Assembly: GCF_017874235.1 (NCBI RefSeq)
Contig: NZ_JAGGLC010000005.1
Coordinates: 62,001-126,000 of the forward strand
From: Halolamina salifodinae
Lineage (GTDB): Archaea > Halobacteriota > Halobacteria > Halobacteriales > Haloferacaceae
DNA length: 64,000 nt
Direction of reading: 5' to 3'
Part shown: piece by piece, positions 34,696 to 42,901 of the stretch
Layout of the letters: every line of letters starts with the position of its first letter
Position numbering within the stretch: position 1 is the first letter of the stretch
The notes under the pieces: generated by a model
The model's database searches: none
Seen by the model: the letters and a program-made list of their open reading frames with translations, nothing else
Told to the model about the DNA's origin: nothing
Program-made: the position numbers and the translations under genes

Positions 34696-34756
34696 CTCGC
34701 TCGGTCGTAGCCGCCTCAGCCTGAAAAACATTCGAGCGAGCCGTCGACGGTGGCGC

Positions 34757-35992
34757 TCACTCCGCGACGGCCGCCGCCAGCCAGACTGTCACGAGCGTCC
34801 CCGCGAGAGCGACGGCGCCGATTGCGCCGAACGCCGCACCCGGGCCGGTGACATCGACGATGTAGCCGAACGCGGGCGGTGCAATGGCGCTGCCGAGCAT
34901 CACGCCGACGCTGACCACCGCGAAGTTCGTCCCGACGGTGTCGTCGGCCGAGAGCGCGTCAGTCAGGCCGTCTCTGGCCGGCCCGGCGAGGCTCCGGGCG
35001 GCGCCGACGCCCAGCAGGGCGCCGACGGCCACCATCGCCGGGACGAGACCGGAGGCCAGCAGCACGACGAACCCGGTGACCGCGGCGAAACTCGCGACCA
35101 TCACGGGGCCCGGATCGATCCGGTCGGTCAGGTCGCCGCCGAGGATGATGGCGACGGCGCCGACGACGAACATCCCCGTGAGCGCGAGGTTCGCCGTCTC
35201 CGAGGGAACGTCGTACACTCTGTCGAGGAACACGACGGCGTAGGTGTTCACGCCCCACGACGCCGTCGAGGTCAGGAGTGCGAGCAGCGTGAGCCCCATA
35301 ATCCCGGGGGAGTTCGCCAGCGCGCGGAGCGCGGCGACGGCGCGGGTCGAGAGCGATTCCTTCTCCCCCTCTGTCTCGATGCCGACGTTCGGCCCCGTCA
35401 CGTCGTCAGCGACGACGAACCGGAGTATGGCCGTCGCGACGAACGCGTAGAGCAGGCCGACGATGCCGATGGCGCCGACGGCGTGGCGCCACGTCATGCC
35501 GGCGTTGGTGAACAGCGTGAACGTGACCGGCGGAGTGGCGAAGCCCAGCGCGCCCCCGACGCCGTACACCGAGAACGCCCGACCCCGGAGGCCGTCGGGT
35601 GTGGCATCCGAGAGCAACGGGTAGTGGGCGGGGTGGTGGCCACCGACGCCGACGCCGATAAGCACCTGACCGAGCACGAGTGCGGGGAAGTTCGGCGCCA
35701 GCGCGACGGCGAGCACGCCGAGCGCGCCCGCGACCGAGGAGAGGGCGAAGGCGATGGTCCGGTCGCGCGCGTCGGCGAGCCAGCCGAAGGGGAGCTGGAA
35801 CACGGTGTTGGCCGCCCCCTGCACGCCGAGGGCGATGCCGAGCATCGCCAGCGACGCCTCGAACTCCGCGGAGAGCGTCGCGAGAATCGGCGGGAACAGG
35901 ACGAGATACGCGTGGTTGACGTACTGCGAGCCGCTGACGAGGCCGACGACTGTCGCCGCCTCCCTCGACGCGTCGCGGGCTCGGGTCGCCAT
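34757..35992 (-). CDS. major facilitator superfamily transporter
   Basis: 411 residues, about twelve membrane helices. The MFS loop 2-3 motif appears as FGWLADARDRTIAFALSSV. GVGVGGHHPAHYPLLSDATP is characteristic of the fosmidomycin-resistance/sugar efflux group, and VFLDRVYDVPS and GGDLTDRIDPGPVMVASF occur in the second half. The substrate is unknown. It is a single gene, transcribed away from purSQ. Confidence 0.9.
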   Translation of the reverse strand: MATRARDASREAATVVGLVSGSQYVNHAYLVLFPPILATLSAEFEASLAMLGIALGVQGAANTVFQLPFGWLADARDRTIAFALSSVAGALGVLAVALAPNFPALVLGQVLIGVGVGGHHPAHYPLLSDATPDGLRGRAFSVYGVGGALGFATPPVTFTLFTNAGMTWRHAVGAIGIVGLLYAFVATAILRFVVADDVTGPNVGIETEGEKESLSTRAVAALRALANSPGIMGLTLLALLTSTASWGVNTYAVVFLDRVYDVPSETANLALTGMFVVGAVAIILGGDLTDRIDPGPVMVASFAAVTGFVVLLASGLVPAMVAVGALLGVGAARSLAGPARDGLTDALSADDTVGTNFAVVSVGVMLGSAIAPPAFGYIVDVTGPGAAFGAIGAVALAGTLVTVWLAAAVAE

Positions 35993-36115
35993 TACCCGAA
36001 TTCAGGACCGCGCCACTCCCAACCCTACGGCTGGCGGCAATCCACGGGGGATTCTCAGCCCCCGGACAGCATCGGCGGTACGCACGACTGTGTATATCCG
36101 ACCCCGACCACAATC

Positions 36116-36124
36116 CCTTTTACG
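36116..36124 (+). promoter_or_regulatory. TATA box of purSQ
   Basis: CCTTTTACG centred 27 bases before the purS ATG, matching a leaderless operon start. Confidence 0.6.
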
Positions 36125-36146
36125 CACGGACGAACATACCCAGTCG

Positions 36147-36404
36147 ATGACCGCCTACACCGCGACGGTGACGGTGCGGCTGAAGCGCGGCGTACTCGAC
36201 CCCGAGGCCGAGACGACCCAGAAGACGCTGGAACGGCTGGGGTTCGAGCTGGCTGACCTGCGCTCGGCCGACCAGTTCGAGGTGGATCTGGACGCCGACG
36301 ACGCCGAGGCCGCGGCCGAGCGCGCCGACGAGATGGCCCAGCGGCTGCTGGCGAACCCGACGCTCCACGACTACGACGTGGTTGTGGAGGAGCAGGGCGC
36401 ATGA
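36147..36404 (+). CDS. purS: phosphoribosylformylglycinamidine synthase subunit PurS
   Basis: 85 residues from the ATG at 36147. YTATVTVRLKRGVLDPEAET and DLRSADQFEVDLDADD match PurS, the small bridging subunit of the FGAM synthase complex (PurL, PurQ, PurS). It overlaps purQ by four bases. The large subunit gene purL is not in the window. Confidence 0.94.
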   Translation: MTAYTATVTVRLKRGVLDPEAETTQKTLERLGFELADLRSADQFEVDLDADDAEAAAERADEMAQRLLANPTLHDYDVVVEEQGA

Positions 36405-37075
36405 CCGTCTCCGTGGTTCAATTCGGTGGCTCGAACTGCGACCGCGACGCCGTGCGCGCGCTCGACCGCATCGGCGTCGACGCCGAACGCGTCTGGCACG
36501 AGGACGGCCTACCCGCCGATACAGAGGGTGTCGTCCTCCCCGGTGGCTTCTCCTACGGCGACTACCTCCGAGCGGGCGCGATGGCCGCGCACTCGCCGAT
36601 CATGAACGAGGTCCGCGAGGCCGCCGAGGCAGGGATTCCCGTCCTCGGCGTCTGCAACGGCGCCCAGATCGGCAGCGAGAGCCGGCTCACCCCGGGTGCG
36701 TTCACGACGAACGCCAGCGCCCGGTTCCAGTGTGAGCACGTCCACCTGCGCGTCGAGAACGCCGACACGCCGTGGACCGCGGCGTACGAGGCGGGCGAGG
36801 TGGTTTCGCTCCCCATCGCCCACGGCGAGGGGCGCTTCGAAATCGAGGACGAGCGCTACGAGGCGCTGGTCGACGACGACCGCGTGCTGTTTCGCTACTG
36901 CGACGCCGACGGGGACGTGACTGACGCAGCGAACCCCAACGGATCCACGGGGAACGTCGCGGGTGTGCTGGGCGAGTCCAAGAACGTCGCCGTGTTGATG
37001 CCCCATCCCGAGCGGGCGTCGCTGGAGGAACTCGGCGGCGTCGACGGACAAGGCGTGCTTGAAGGCTTCGCGTAG
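36401..37075 (+). CDS. purQ: phosphoribosylformylglycinamidine synthase subunit PurQ (glutaminase)
   Basis: 224 residues. Class I amidotransferase motifs: LPGGFSYGDYLRAGAMAAHS, the nucleophile Cys85 in VLGVCNGAQIG, and the catalytic His-Pro-Glu in LMPHPERAS near residue 200. It supplies ammonia from glutamine to PurL. Start overlaps the purS stop (ATGA). Confidence 0.96.
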   Translation: MTVSVVQFGGSNCDRDAVRALDRIGVDAERVWHEDGLPADTEGVVLPGGFSYGDYLRAGAMAAHSPIMNEVREAAEAGIPVLGVCNGAQIGSESRLTPGAFTTNASARFQCEHVHLRVENADTPWTAAYEAGEVVSLPIAHGEGRFEIEDERYEALVDDDRVLFRYCDADGDVTDAANPNGSTGNVAGVLGESKNVAVLMPHPERASLEELGGVDGQGVLEGFA

Positions 37076-37203
37076 TTCTGGTTTTCCGGCCTTGAGGTTT
37101 CTGTGGAGTGTTCTCGGAGCTACCGCGACAGCGACAGCAGCTCTATCGTTGGCAACTTGTGACCGCCCCGCAGCCAGCGGTGGCGCGCGACGCGAGCGCC
37201 TCT

Positions 37204-37265
37204 GTGCGCGAGCAAGCGCGAGGGACGAGCGACCTACGGGAGCGAGTCGGCTGGGGAGGATGTGG
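37204..37265. repeat. dispersed intergenic repeat, copy A
   Basis: Within the 301-base gap 37076-37376, this segment contains a 26-base block identical to 51335-51360 and a further near-identical block GAGTCGGCTGGGGAGG-TGTGG; the middle differs. The rest of the gap shows no gene; it includes GGCAACTTGTGACCGC and a related GCGGTCACAAGTGGCC, an imperfect inverted pair (37151-37166 and 37283-37298) around the repeat. Confidence 0.8.
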
Positions 37266-37376
37266 CCGCAGTGCTGGGCAGTGCGGTCACAAGTGGCCTT
37301 GGGAACTCCGCGGTCGTGTTAGCGGTCACACTACCAGAGAAAAGCGCAGAAACGAGGAATAAACGCCAGATCCGAA

Positions 37377-38456
37377 CTAGCGAGAGAGCGGCGTGTTGTA
37401 GCCTCGCTCCTCCTCCAGCACCAACTCCCACGTGAACTCACACTCACACTCGACCTGCTCGAACACCGACGGATCTTGCCGCAGGTCGAAGTCCTTGATC
37501 GCGCGCTGGACGCGGTCGTCACACTCGCCGCAGTTGTGAGCGCCGCGCTCGCTCCCGTGGCCCACCGGGTCCGAGACGACGATGGCGTCGACGTCCGTCG
37601 TCGTCCGGAGCACCTCGGCGACCGACCAGAGCCACGGCGGCCGGTAGCCGCCCTCGTAGAACAGCTCGTCCACCATCGTGTAGCGCTGGACGTTACAGGG
37701 GTTCATCGAGACGGTGTGACAGCCCTCGACCGCCCCGCAACGACGAACGCTGTCCTGCATATCCGCCAGCGCCTCCTGCTCCGAGAGGAAGGGCGGCTTC
37801 ATCAGCAGGTACGCCTTCACGCCGCCGTCGGCCGCCCGCGCTTCTGCACAGGCGTCCTCGAAGTCCGCGAAGTCGAAGTACTTGTTCACGCAGTCGTGGC
37901 GCACGCGGTCGGTCGCCGTCTCCAGCCCCACCGCGACGTCGGTCTCCAAACCGCGGTCGGTGAACTCCGCGACCTTCTCGCGGTCGACGAAGTCCGGCAG
38001 GGACTCGACGACGATGCGGTCCCGGTCCGCGAACGTGTCGGCGATGGCCTGCCGGGTCTCGGCGGGCACCTCACGCTCGTCGAGGAACGATCCGGAGGTG
38101 TAGATCTTGATCAGGCCGGACTCGGCGTCGGCCTCCTCGGCCTCGTGGTCGAGACAGACCTGGATCTGCTCCATCAGGGCGTCGTGGCTCACGCTGCCGC
38201 CCTCGACGGACTCGGCGACGTAGCCACACATCGTACAGCCACCGGCGCGGGCCCAGCGACAGCCACCCGTGTTGAGGATGATCGTGAGGCTCTGGTACAC
38301 CCCGTCGGGGGTGTTGTCCTCGTCGATCCACACGCGGGTCGGCTCTCGCGGGTCGTAGCTCTGATCGTTCTCGGCTCGGATGTCGCGCATCACCTGGTTG
38401 TGCGCGTCCATCCCCCGCCCGCGTTCGTACACTTCGGGCGTCGGCTCGCTGCTCAT
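37377..38456 (-). CDS. raSEA: archaeosine biosynthesis radical SAM protein RaSEA
   Basis: 359 residues from the ATG at 38456. The radical SAM cysteines are in NTGGCRWARAGGCTMCGYVA (Cx7Cx2C). Blocks IKIYTSGSFLDEREVPAE, VGLETATDRVRHDCVNKYFD and VSMNPCNVQRYTMVDELFYE match the RaSEA family, which forms a complex with ArcS and cleaves the lysine adduct on tRNA position 15 to give archaeosine. A late CGECDDRVQRAIKDFD plus QVECECEF gives a further Cys cluster. The ArcS gene is not in the window. Confidence 0.92.
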   Translation of the reverse strand: MSSEPTPEVYERGRGMDAHNQVMRDIRAENDQSYDPREPTRVWIDEDNTPDGVYQSLTIILNTGGCRWARAGGCTMCGYVAESVEGGSVSHDALMEQIQVCLDHEAEEADAESGLIKIYTSGSFLDEREVPAETRQAIADTFADRDRIVVESLPDFVDREKVAEFTDRGLETDVAVGLETATDRVRHDCVNKYFDFADFEDACAEARAADGGVKAYLLMKPPFLSEQEALADMQDSVRRCGAVEGCHTVSMNPCNVQRYTMVDELFYEGGYRPPWLWSVAEVLRTTTDVDAIVVSDPVGHGSERGAHNCGECDDRVQRAIKDFDLRQDPSVFEQVECECEFTWELVLEEERGYNTPLSR

Positions 38457-38537
38457 GGGCGAACTCCGCCGGGCACGGGGAAAACGGCTTCGACAGGCCC
38501 GCCAGCCACCCCTCGACGACACTGACCGGTCGTCACG

Positions 38538-38909
38538 TCAGTCCGGTCCCGGGCGTGCAGAGTCGTCGACGCCGCCGAACAGCCACCACGCGGCCCCACC
38601 GGCCAGCGCACCCACAGCGTCGGCCACCAGATCAAGCGCGGAGACGTGCCGGCCGGGAACAGGTCCCTGCAGGAGTTCGACGACGCCACCGAACACTGTC
38701 ACGGCGACGACGACGGCGAGGAAGACCCGCGCCATCCGGGCCCGGCGCGCGAACAGCGTCGCCGCGGCGAGGGCGGCGTACCCCGCGCCGTGGAGGAGTT
38801 TGTCGACGCCCACGGGGCCGATGGTGGCGCCACCACCCCCGCCCGGGACGAGCGAAGCGGCGAGGATGACGGCGCCGACGGCGACGGGGAGCCAGTTGCG
38901 CGAAGCCAC
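38538..38909 (-). CDS. VanZ-like membrane protein
   Basis: 123 residues, four predicted membrane helices. VGVDKLLHGAGYAALAAATL and the later LLQGPVPGRHVSALDLVADAVGAL match the VanZ family pattern (DK-x2-H near the start, PGR-x-x-S-x-x-D-x-x-x-N/D later). Function in archaea is unknown. Single gene, about 80 bases after the RaSEA gene start and on the same strand. Confidence 0.8.
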   Translation of the reverse strand: MASRNWLPVAVGAVILAASLVPGGGGGATIGPVGVDKLLHGAGYAALAAATLFARRARMARVFLAVVVAVTVFGGVVELLQGPVPGRHVSALDLVADAVGALAGGAAWWLFGGVDDSARPGPD

Positions 38910-38986
38910 GGCCGAGGGTCGGCAGGCAGCGGGAAAACCGTTGTGTGGCAGGTGGGTTTATGCTGGCCGGGGCAGAACGGCCGGTC

Positions 38987-39277
38987 ATGTCCGGAGCCGA
39001 CTCCTCCACCGGCCTCTCGGGGTATCGTGGACTGCTACTCGCCGTCGCCGCGGGTGTGCTGATCGTCCTGCTCGTACTGGGGCTGCTCGGGTTCGGCGGC
39101 GTTGGCGGTGTCGTCGGCCTCCTCGGCTTCCTCGTCTACGGCGTCATCTGGCTGGCGCTACTGGCGTTCGTGCTGTGGCTGTTCTACCGCCTCGTCGTCG
39201 CCGTCGAGCGCATCGCGGGGGCGCAGGAACGGATCGCCGCCGCACAGAACCCCCGGTCACGGAGCGACGAAAACTGA
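38987..39277 (+). CDS. small membrane protein, unknown function
   Basis: 96 residues from the ATG at 38987. Two Gly/Leu/Val-rich helices (about residues 14-36 and 38-66) are followed by a helical amphipathic C-terminus VERIAGAQERIAAAQNPRSR. No family recognised. It is convergent with the gene at 39278-39688, the two stops being adjacent. Confidence 0.7.
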   Translation: MSGADSSTGLSGYRGLLLAVAAGVLIVLLVLGLLGFGGVGGVVGLLGFLVYGVIWLALLAFVLWLFYRLVVAVERIAGAQERIAAAQNPRSRSDEN

Positions 39278-39688
39278 CTACTCCAGACTCACGACGACGG
39301 CGGTCCGGATGTCCAGTGCGGCGTCGAACTCGGCGCCACGGCGGGTTTCGGCGCCGATCCGGAGCAGTTGGCGCTCGTGAGCGCGGCGGACGGACTCCTT
39401 CTCCTCGGGCGACAGCGAGAGCACGGAGGCGACGCCCTCCCAGTAGTCCGGCGGGACGAAGAACAGTTCCCGCTGGTCGTCGCGGTGGGCGCGCTCGAAC
39501 TTCCGGCGCAGCGACTCCCGACAGCCGGTGAGGTGGGTCTCGACGCGACTCAGTAGCTCCGGGAGCGCCTGGACGCCGACGCCGTCCGAGTGGGCCGCCT
39601 GCTGGAGCACCGCGGCGTCGAAGGGCACCCCGTCGGCGTCCGGCACGGGCGGCGCGTCCCGCGGGTCCGGCGCGTCGAAGGAGGTCAT
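39278..39688 (-). CDS. uncharacterised haloarchaeal protein
   Basis: 136 residues, soluble and mostly helical. PFDAAVLQQAAHSDGVGVQA, LFFVPPDYWEGVASVLSLSP and a terminal DAALDIRTAVVVSLE stand out. No cofactor motif or known family is recognised by eye. Coding is supported by the haloarchaeal acidic composition and by clean convergence with the upstream-strand gene. Confidence 0.75.
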   Translation of the reverse strand: MTSFDAPDPRDAPPVPDADGVPFDAAVLQQAAHSDGVGVQALPELLSRVETHLTGCRESLRRKFERAHRDDQRELFFVPPDYWEGVASVLSLSPEEKESVRRAHERQLLRIGAETRRGAEFDAALDIRTAVVVSLE

Positions 39689-39794
39689 CGAGCCACCCGC
39701 GATGGTCGGCTCCCGTCCGCGGGCCCAGGAACGTGCGTCGAGCGAAGCATACCCGTCCTTTGTGCGTTCTCGGGGATAAGGAGCGTGGAGGCGG

Positions 39795-40595
39795 CTACTG
39801 GTTCCACGGCGCCGCGTCGAAGTCGACGATGCGGCGCCGTTCGTCGATTCCGTCGATGGCGGCGACGTCTTCCTCGTCCAGCTCCAGTTCCTGTGCGCCC
39901 CAGTTGTCCCGGATGTGGGCCTCGCTCGTGGCCTTGGGGATGGCGACGAGGTTCTCCTTTTCGAGCAGCCACGCGAGGCTCACCTGCGCGGGCGAGGCGT
40001 CGTGTTTCGCGGCGATATCCTGAATCGTCTCGATCTCGGCGACCTGGTTCCGAGCGATGGGGCAGTACGCCACCAGCGCGTAGTCGTGGTCGACGGCGTG
40101 GGCCCGGAGGTCTTCCTGGGGCAGCATCGGGTGACACTCCACCTGATGGGCCGCGAGCGGCGGGTCCAGTCGCTCGATGGCGGCGTCGAGTTGATCGATC
40201 CGGAAGTTCGACAGCCCCACGGCCTCGATGACGCCGTCCTCGTAGAGGTCGTTCAGCGCCTCGATAGTGCCCTCGGGGTCGTAGCTGTTGATCGGCCAGT
40301 GGACATACAGCAGGTCGATGCTGTCAACGCCCAGTCGCTCGACGCTCTCGTGGGCCGTCTCGACGGCGTCCTCGTACGCGAGGTTCCCCGTCGCGAGTTT
40401 GGTGGCGACGAACACGTCCTCGGCATCGACGTCGCTCGCGGCGATGCCGTCGCCGACGGCGCTCTCGTTGCCGTAGCTCTGAGCGGTGTCGACGTGCCGG
40501 TAGCCCACCTCGAGGGCGGTCCGGACGCTCTCGGCGCACTGCTCGGGGTCGTCGTTCTCGTAGGTGCCGAAGCCGAGTCGGGGGATCCCCTGCAT
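39795..40595 (-). CDS. aldo/keto reductase
   Basis: 266 residues from the ATG at 40595. The catalytic tetrad is recognisable: Asp and Tyr in YRHVDTAQSYGNES, Lys in VFVATKLATGN, His in DLLYVHWPINSYDP. The NADPH-binding end has PKATSEAHIRDNW. Aldo/keto reductases reduce carbonyls; the substrate is unknown. It lies head to tail with the PHP and cupin genes, 49 bases downstream of the PHP gene, and could share their transcript. Confidence 0.93.
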   Translation of the reverse strand: MQGIPRLGFGTYENDDPEQCAESVRTALEVGYRHVDTAQSYGNESAVGDGIAASDVDAEDVFVATKLATGNLAYEDAVETAHESVERLGVDSIDLLYVHWPINSYDPEGTIEALNDLYEDGVIEAVGLSNFRIDQLDAAIERLDPPLAAHQVECHPMLPQEDLRAHAVDHDYALVAYCPIARNQVAEIETIQDIAAKHDASPAQVSLAWLLEKENLVAIPKATSEAHIRDNWGAQELELDEEDVAAIDGIDERRRIVDFDAAPWNQ

Positions 40596-40644
40596 GGGCG
40601 GATCGCGGGCGCGGGGGCCCCTCAACCCACCGGTACCGGCGGCC

Positions 40645-41421
40645 TCAGATATCGAGGGTCGTCGGTTCGACGCCGAGGTCGTCGAGGTGGCTCTCCAGGG
40701 CGTCGACCCGGCGGCCGAGTTCCTCGGGCGAGTGCGCGTCGCTGCCAACGACGAACTCGACGCCGTGGTCCCGGAGCGTCGTGAGCAGGTCCGGGGCGGG
40801 GTGGAACTCGCCGTAGTCACCCAGCGCGCGTCCGGCGTTGATCTCCGGCACGGTGTCTGACTCGGCCAGCGCGGCCGCCAGCCGGTCGTAGTGGGCCTGC
40901 GTCGAGAAGCCACGCAACGACGGCGTGCGCTCCACCAGATCGACGTGGGCGGCGATGTCGAACAGCCCGGAGTCGACCAACTGGACCAGCGTGTCGTAGT
41001 AGTCGTCGACGACCGCCTCCCGTTCGCGCTCCGAGTCGTCGCGGAACGCGGCGTCGCGCTGGACGTTCCGGCCGTTCACCTGATGGACGCTCCCGACCGC
41101 GTAGTCGAAATTCGCGTCGTCGAGGAAGGCGGCCTGCTGGTCCTCAGCGGCGGGGAGGTAGTCCATCTCCACCGCATCGAACACCCGAATATCTCGGCCG
41201 GCGGCGATCTGTTCGATCCCGCGGCGCCGACGCTCGTAGGTGAGGTCGAGCGAGAAGCCGAGGCTGTCGCGGTTCGCCCGCAGGCGCTCGTCATCCGAGA
41301 TGTGGCAGTGGTCGGCGATGCCGACCCCCTCAAGCCCGGCGCGTTCTGCGGCCTCGATCATCCCGAACAGGAACCCGCCGTCGGAGTAGTTCGAGTGGGT
41401 GTGGTAGTCGAACCGGACCAT
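40645..41421 (-). CDS. PHP-domain phosphoesterase (histidinol-phosphatase-like)
   Basis: 258 residues. Metal-binding motifs of the PHP fold are DYHTHSNYSDGG (residues 5-16), GIADHCHIS, AVEMDYLP, AHVDLVER and FVVGSDAHSPEEL. The closest annotated families are HisK-type histidinol phosphatases and other phosphoesterases; no his genes are in the window, so the substrate is open. Its ATG overlaps the cupin stop codon by one base. Confidence 0.88.
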   Translation of the reverse strand: MVRFDYHTHSNYSDGGFLFGMIEAAERAGLEGVGIADHCHISDDERLRANRDSLGFSLDLTYERRRRGIEQIAAGRDIRVFDAVEMDYLPAAEDQQAAFLDDANFDYAVGSVHQVNGRNVQRDAAFRDDSEREREAVVDDYYDTLVQLVDSGLFDIAAHVDLVERTPSLRGFSTQAHYDRLAAALAESDTVPEINAGRALGDYGEFHPAPDLLTTLRDHGVEFVVGSDAHSPEELGRRVDALESHLDDLGVEPTTLDI

Positions 41422-41729
41422 CAGGGAAGCGGCGCGAGTGTCGCCGTGAAGACGGCGGTGTCGTCCGTTTCGTTGCGGGCGCCGTGGGCGACGCCACGCT
41501 CGTGGACGACGACGCCGGGCGCGTCGATGGCTTCCTCGTCGCCGTCCTGAATCACGGTGACGGCGCCGGCGAGCACGTGGAACACGTTCAGGCTCTCGGG
41601 GTGGTCGTGGCTGTCGAGTTCGGCGCCCGGGCCGAGGAAGAAGGCCTTGACGAGAGCATCGTCATCGACGACCAGTTCACGCGTCTCGATCTCGCCCTCG
41701 GCAGGCGTCACGTCGGGTAGTCGGTCCAT
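41421..41729 (-). CDS. cupin-domain protein
   Basis: 102 residues, single cupin barrel. The first motif is LDSHDHPESLNVFHVLAGAV with metal-ligand His residues and the second is PGVVVHERGVAHGARNETDD. Small cupins of this kind are often metal-dependent isomerases, dioxygenases or sensors; the role is not determined. It is the first gene of a possible cupin-PHP-aldo/keto reductase unit. Confidence 0.85.
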   Translation of the reverse strand: MDRLPDVTPAEGEIETRELVVDDDALVKAFFLGPGAELDSHDHPESLNVFHVLAGAVTVIQDGDEEAIDAPGVVVHERGVAHGARNETDDTAVFTATLAPLP

Positions 41730-41776
41730 ACGCCCCCGTGGGGCGGCGGGAAGAAAAAGCCGGCTTCGGTGGCGGG

Positions 41777-42262
41777 CTACTCCTCGCCGTCGATCCCGTC
41801 CTCGTCGAGGAAGCCGTGGTACGGGCAGACGTACTCGTCACGGATGATCTGCTCGTCGACGATTTCGAGGCCGAGCGCGTCCAGATCCTCGCTGATCCGG
41901 TTGAGGTCGTCGTGATCCCGGCCGATGGTGTTGACGTAGACGTTGCGCTCGCCGGTCATGATCTCCCGGACGGCGGTCACCCCGCGGATCTGGCGGGCCT
42001 CGTTGGCCAGTTCGTCGCGCTCCGGGATCGGCGCGGTACAGATGATCTTCGTGTACAGCGGGTAGCCCGCGAGGTCGTAGTCGATGTCGAGGTGGTAGCC
42101 GCGGATGACACCGCGCTCCTCGAGTTTGTTGATCCGGGTGCGGACGGTGCTCGCCGAGAGATCGAGCTTTTCCGCGATCTCGCTGGAGGAGGTGCCACGG
42201 GCGTCCTGCTGGAGGTAGTAGAGGATGTGTCTGTCCACTCGGTCCAGCTCTCCGTCTTTCAT
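41777..42262 (-). CDS. Lrp/AsnC-family transcriptional regulator
   Basis: 161 residues from the ATG at 42262. The DNA-binding part RVDRHILYYLQQDARGTSSS with EIAEKLDLSASTVRTRINKL is a full winged helix; the C-terminal ligand domain includes VREIMTGERNVYVNTIGRD and ends IRDEYVCPYHGFL. It is divergent from the TrkA-N/APC transporter operon, which makes that operon a likely target (inference). It differs from the Lrp at 30002 in sequence and partner. Confidence 0.93.
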   Translation of the reverse strand: MKDGELDRVDRHILYYLQQDARGTSSSEIAEKLDLSASTVRTRINKLEERGVIRGYHLDIDYDLAGYPLYTKIICTAPIPERDELANEARQIRGVTAVREIMTGERNVYVNTIGRDHDDLNRISEDLDALGLEIVDEQIIRDEYVCPYHGFLDEDGIDGEE

Positions 42263-42410
42263 CGCTACGGCGATATCACCGGGGAGCCGCCTTAGTCCCC
42301 GCGGTTTCGCCGAGAACAGCGGCGGCACGACCGCCGACAAACGAATGTTCAGCAGACAGATCGGGTTTTTCTGCCAGTTTCTTCGACGGAACCGTAAATA
42401 GAACCATCAA

Positions 42411-42416
42411 TTTATG
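42411..42416 (+). promoter_or_regulatory. TATA-like box before the TrkA-N/APC operon
   Basis: TTTATG in an AT-rich patch (42392-42416) would place transcription near 42440, leaving a leader of about 30 bases that contains GGAGA upstream of the ATG at 42473. Confidence 0.45.
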
Positions 42417-42472
42417 CGGTTACGTCTCCAAGACAGAGTGCAAGCTTGGAGAAAGCGGGTAGATCGCCTCCC

Positions 42473-42901
42473 ATGAGTCACAACTACACCGAATCGGCCG
42501 ATGACGAATCGACAACCGAGCCCGGCGGGGCCGACTACTACGTGCTGGGCGGTGGCGTGCTCGGCGTAGCGGTCGCCAGACGGCTCCGCGAGAGAGAACA
42601 CACCGCAGTCGTCGTCGACGACACCGTCAGCACAGCGGACGTGCCCGTCGTCGACGCCGCGCCGACCGACACGGACGCACTGCGTGACGCCGGACTCTCG
42701 GCGGCCTCGACCGCTATCGTCGCGACCTGCTCTGACGAACGGAACCTCCTCGTCGCCCAGTTGATCCGTGCCCGCTTCGACGGACTGCGGGTGGTCGTGC
42801 TGGCCAACGCTGACGGCCGGGTTGGGGTGTTTGCCGACGCTGGCCACGAGCCGGTCTGTGTGACGAGCGCCATCTCCGACGCCGTCGCCGAGCACGTATG
42901 A
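42473..42901 (+). CDS. stand-alone TrkA-N (RCK) NAD-binding protein
   Basis: 142 residues from the ATG at 42473. YYVLGGGVLGVAVARRLRER is a Rossmann nucleotide-binding loop; STAIVATCSDERNLLVAQLI and LRVVVLANADGRVGVFADAG complete a TrkA-N domain. There is no channel or C-terminal RCK domain. The stop overlaps the start of the APC transporter by four bases (ATGA), so it probably gates or senses for that transporter instead of a potassium channel (inference). Confidence 0.85.
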   Translation: MSHNYTESADDESTTEPGGADYYVLGGGVLGVAVARRLREREHTAVVVDDTVSTADVPVVDAAPTDTDALRDAGLSAASTAIVATCSDERNLLVAQLIRARFDGLRVVVLANADGRVGVFADAGHEPVCVTSAISDAVAEHV

